Assembly: GCA_014338405.1 (NCBI GenBank)
Contig: JTDE01000027.1
Coordinates: forward strand, 479,736 to 543,735
Reading direction: 5' to 3'
Source of the DNA: Paragonimus skrjabini miyazakii
Lineage: Eukaryota; Platyhelminthes; Trematoda; Plagiorchiida; Troglotrematidae
DNA: 64,000 bases
In this document: one piece after another, positions 60,111-64,000 of the stretch
Layout of the letters: the number at the start of each line of letters is the position of its first letter
How positions within the stretch are numbered: position 1 is the first letter of the stretch
Notes under the pieces: generated by a model
The model's input: only the letters and a program-made list of their open reading frames with translations
The model's database searches: none
What the model was told of the DNA's origin: nothing
Program-made: the position numbers and the translations under genes

Positions 60111-63100
60111 TTTGAGTATTGTTGAGCGTTGTTGTGATCAGTGCGAACCGAATAAGCCATAGTAATCACGACAATAAAATCACAGGAGTAGTGAAGGTTT
60201 TAGCCAAATTATTTGAGATGGTATTTAGATCATCTTATACTCATATGCAACTTCTTCGAAGCATTGTCGATTGAAACATCACAAAAAGCCTCTTCACAGT
60301 AGAAGCAAATCCATATCTGCTAAGAAAGCCATGTAACTGAGTTGATACTGTCCTTAAGAGTTGAGGCCAAGAAGCAACGTCCTCGCTGTGAGCAACACTA
60401 TGAAGATAAAACAGGAATCTTATTTACAGGCTACTCAAGAAACCACGAAACAATAACTTTACACAAATGGAATAAAAAGTGCTTGCATTGGTAAAACTGC
60501 TTTTCAATACAAAACAGTTTACATTTCTACCAACCGGATCGCAATTTTATTGAACTCCGGGTTGGGTGAGATCGATGACAAAATAGGGCCTTTGATGCAT
60601 GATTTCATCGAAACAGCAGACAATCTTCCGATCGTCATCAAACAAAAGCACGAATGTCAGTGGAATCACATCGACGCTCCGGTTGAGAGTTTAATAAAGG
60701 ACCACGCTTCTTCCCAGAAATAGGAATTGATGGTTTCGTTCACTCGACATTAAACACAGCCAATCTTTGAAAATTTCAGAAATCTTATTCATTAATTTTG
60801 TTGGTGGCAAACTGCTATATGTAAATTAGTTGCCATGACGGTCCAAATGGTAATCTAGTTTTTACTAGTGAGTTAACGAGAAGCGAGCAGCGATGATTTT
60901 GAGTTCGTTTTAAATAGCCCGCTTTAGTAAAATTACCATGGTGATTAACAGCTAAATTGCAGCAGCCTATATTATGACCTTAAGGCGTTTTCTTCCACAA
61001 ATTCTTCAAATAAACATGTGCATATATTTCAATCGCTATCAGGGCAACGCAGTGATTCACAAGTTTTATGTATGAAGGGCCTAACTACACTTCCATGAAA
61101 GTAACGTCTCAAATCGACAAGCTTACAACATGGAATTTTACTCCGTTTAGAACCTCCTTGCAATATTGGTTCAAAAAGAAGCCAATGTATCGGAGCACAT
61201 GGTACAACGACCAAATTATCGTGTTCTGATAGATTATTGAACCGACGTATGACCTGCTGTTTGCCCAATGCTTGTCCGGAGCAAACTGAATTGATGTACC
61301 AAACTTTTGAAATGAAATGTACAGACTAAAGTTTACCGTCTTTACGCATGTCTCCAACGTAAATAAACTGCGTTAATCACCTGACAGTTGCCCCATACGA
61401 CATATAAGTAAATAAAAATAAACTTAACTCATAACAAAATATTTCTGACTATATCATTGGTAACTGTTTTGGAATAAGTATAACTAGCTACGTTAATCTG
61501 GATTGTACATTAAGTAAACTGACTGCTGATAGCTGTCTCGCGGAATACACAATAACATCAGATGCGTGTTGCCGTCATCATGTTGAATTCAGTGGTTCCC
61601 ATCACTTTTATACTCCCGATAAACCAAGCCAGACGTTTTGGTAATCAGGTTCAATTGTAGCTAGAAAATACACAGGCGTGAAACAATTTCTGACTTGCAA
61701 CAATAAAAACAACTGCCTTTTTTGTACAGCTTCACAGTCGTTGATATCAGGATGGTACCATGGTGTTACAAACATCAGGCTGTACAAATTTTATATCAAA
61801 ATACATTTGAAAAACGATTACTATGTGCTTTTAACCCTTCGAGGTTTACAAGAAATGAGTCGTCACAATTAGTAGTCAAACCGATCGGTATGTTATGACA
61901 GCTATGGTTAGCAGCGTACATATTATATTGTGTGTACATGTCTTATGTATTATGTATTACATAAAATTTACTCCTCAAAATAATTCATCACACCTCCACT
62001 TCTCAAGTGTTTTGATTCATTTTCCACAACCTTGCAATGTTATACTAGTTAGTAACTGAACTGTTCCCCGTTGTAACGGTTTCTTGTCACAATTAGTAAC
62101 AAATGACATTGTATGAACCGTCTGTATCTTACCGTTCATGTCGAAGTACATGGTAAGTACAGTGACGTAAACAAAGGTATAGAGCGTACGTACATAACAG
62201 GTCTTGTATTACAGATATTGTAAAGACTGACAATGTTGACCTTGAACTATGCGTTTCCACGAAAATAAAAAAACATTCTGGATGCTAGTAATGAACAGAT
62301 CAAGAAATTGTCGCTTCACCTGCGATTGAAACATTTAAGTTATTTGGTGAATTTGAAATAAATAATTAATGGGACGAATACGATGTGACTTAATTTACAG
62401 AAATGACGGGACATGCACCAGGGATGGTCTGTAATAATATTTACCGCAATGCTGGCAGTGTAGCGGAGTAGTCGATGGAGCTTGTTCACATTTCAGACCG
62501 TACATTAGATCACAGACATTACATGCAGTACGTTCCAAATACATTAGTAGTTAAGCCATTTGTGTCTTTGAAAAATCACCGTGATTAACTTCTAGGGCGG
62601 CCACTGCTTACAGAGGTATTCATTCAAATGTACTTTGGCTGTTTAGTGTTGAAGCTGCTGATCATTACTGTGCACATTTCCGGTTAAAGAGGTTTGCAAA
62701 TGAACCGTAAATTGACCCAAAAACAGACACTAGGTAGTCAACATTATAGAAATTACAAGCTTAGGTAGTCTAGAAAATTCGTTATTGGGGATTAAGCCCG
62801 TCACACAACGTGATTTGAAAATTCCACAAGCGCCATAACTGTTACCATGGTGAATTTTGCTTTAGTCATGTTTGTTCCTCTCTTCTAATTCACTGATGTG
62901 ATGCAAGTGTGTCAAGATATCCTAGTGAACTGCCCACAAGATAAAGGCAGTTTTTATCTGTATTTCTATGCTCGTCTGCAGAAACTCATCAGTCAAAATA
63001 CGACACCGTAGTAGTCCCGACTGCAGGCAATTTCTATATACTGGACATTATAAGAGGTTCATGTAGACAGCGACAATTAGAACCACACATTAGAGGCGTA

Positions 63101-64000
63101 TTTTCACACGAATACAGCTTCCTTTGACGACATCAAGACAGAACTCAGCACATTAGCAAGACCGATTAAAACAATTGGTGGTTGGTGGCATCCGAAACGG
63201 ATTAGCCTGTCACAGTGACCGATGCTAAAGGACGCCTGCGCTTCGAACCATCACAAAAAGTGGCTTGCGCTGCACCACTTCCAGTTCCACTCACACACCA
63301 CGTAACCGGTGTAGACCTGAAGGAATAAGACCTGTATGTGTGTAAATGAGGCTTTTCTGTCCGGCCGGCCAATGCTTGTTAGCCAATTGAATGGGTAACA
63401 CGAAAGGGAAACCCTTATCTCTCGGAAAGTAAACAGAGAGGCAGAGACTGCAATGACAACATCTATACTAGGAAGAATGATATGCAAAATGTAATACAAG
63501 AAGCATTTCAGTATACGAGTGCATGTTAGTGCAGTCCAGAGAGGATAAAGTTGAAAGACAAAATTCAAAGTTGAACTACAAAAAGATCAGACAGACGATT
63601 CATCATTCACTACACAAACAAAGCTCAAGGAAAGATTGGGTAGAAGACTACAGACATTCAATTTTCTGAAGAGAGGAGTGGAGTAGTTGCCCAAAGACCA
63701 TAGTCTTGGTCGATATAATAACTAACAAAAGTAGAATGGATATACCGACATGACACACCTGAGCCCAACGTACTCATCATTTCTTCGCCGACGGTCCACT
63801 ATGAGTACGCCAATCCCAAACGGCCAGCGCATTAGCGGCCTCATACATCACAACCCATATAGTCACACTGCCTCTGAGCCGCTTTTACCACAATTAATAC
63901 AGAAATACTAATGAACGACTTGGTCAAAGCGTGCCTTTATTCTGCCAAGACCGTCGACACGAGATGGGTGGTGGTGTGACCTTTCAAGTTAACTGTCAGT
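60111..64000. other. No recognisable gene
   Basis: An unassigned open stretch of about 70 codons lies at 60515-60722 on the plus strand (contains IDAPVESLIKDHASSQK before the stop). Other frames are short. No shared repeat was seen. Confidence 0.5.

Overview
This window looks like intergenic or intronic repeat-rich DNA from a eukaryote, most likely a flatworm of the trematode (fluke) type. It is AT-rich, has no operon-like gene spacing, and no recognisable host gene. Every coding trace I can name belongs to a decayed retroelement. The host call is an inference. It rests on many Penelope-like elements (PLEs) with GIY-YIG endonuclease domains, a Ty3/gypsy fragment, a non-LTR reverse transcriptase fragment, and above all a tRNA-derived SINE carrying a hammerhead ribozyme, a combination known from the SmAlpha repeats of schistosomes.

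Layout. 0-3.2 kb: two PLE copies head to head (1-752 minus, 768-1535 plus), a second PLE type (1640-3010) and a 60-bp inverted repeat (3043-3235). 6.4-7.0 kb: an unidentified repeat with a 147-codon open frame, related to 58.5-58.8 kb. 7.7-8.2 kb: a hammerhead SINE (minus). 8.75-9.8 kb: a third PLE. 15.4-15.8 kb: a weak GIY-YIG remnant and a tRNA-like head. 17.2 kb: a degraded SINE beside a 100-N gap. 19.6-20.4 kb: gypsy gag/protease/linker debris. 24.1-24.5 kb: a second SINE of the hammerhead family. 27.3-27.5 kb: another tRNA-derived SINE candidate. 28.6-31.5 kb and 44.7-47.9 kb: the two arms of a diverged inverted duplication of about 2.9 kb. 33.6-37.9 kb: a cluster with a head-to-head SINE pair, a SINE cut by a 765-N gap, and a head-to-head PLE pair. 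50.3-57 kb: four further PLE fragments and a LINE reverse transcriptase. 59.9-60.1 kb: a near-perfect 69-bp palindrome made from a SINE tail. The remaining stretches hold nothing I can name.

The most interesting object is the SINE. It has pol III A and B boxes, a 45-nt type I hammerhead ribozyme with a fully canonical core, and a conserved 3' tail ending near TACTACTCATCAGTAA. Two copies on opposite strands have identical ribozymes although their flanks differ at roughly one site in eight or nine. Two copies are preceded by the tail of another monomer, as expected if the ribozyme resolves tandem RNA. Nothing in the window suggests genes working together; the elements are independent insertions, many arranged as inverted pairs.
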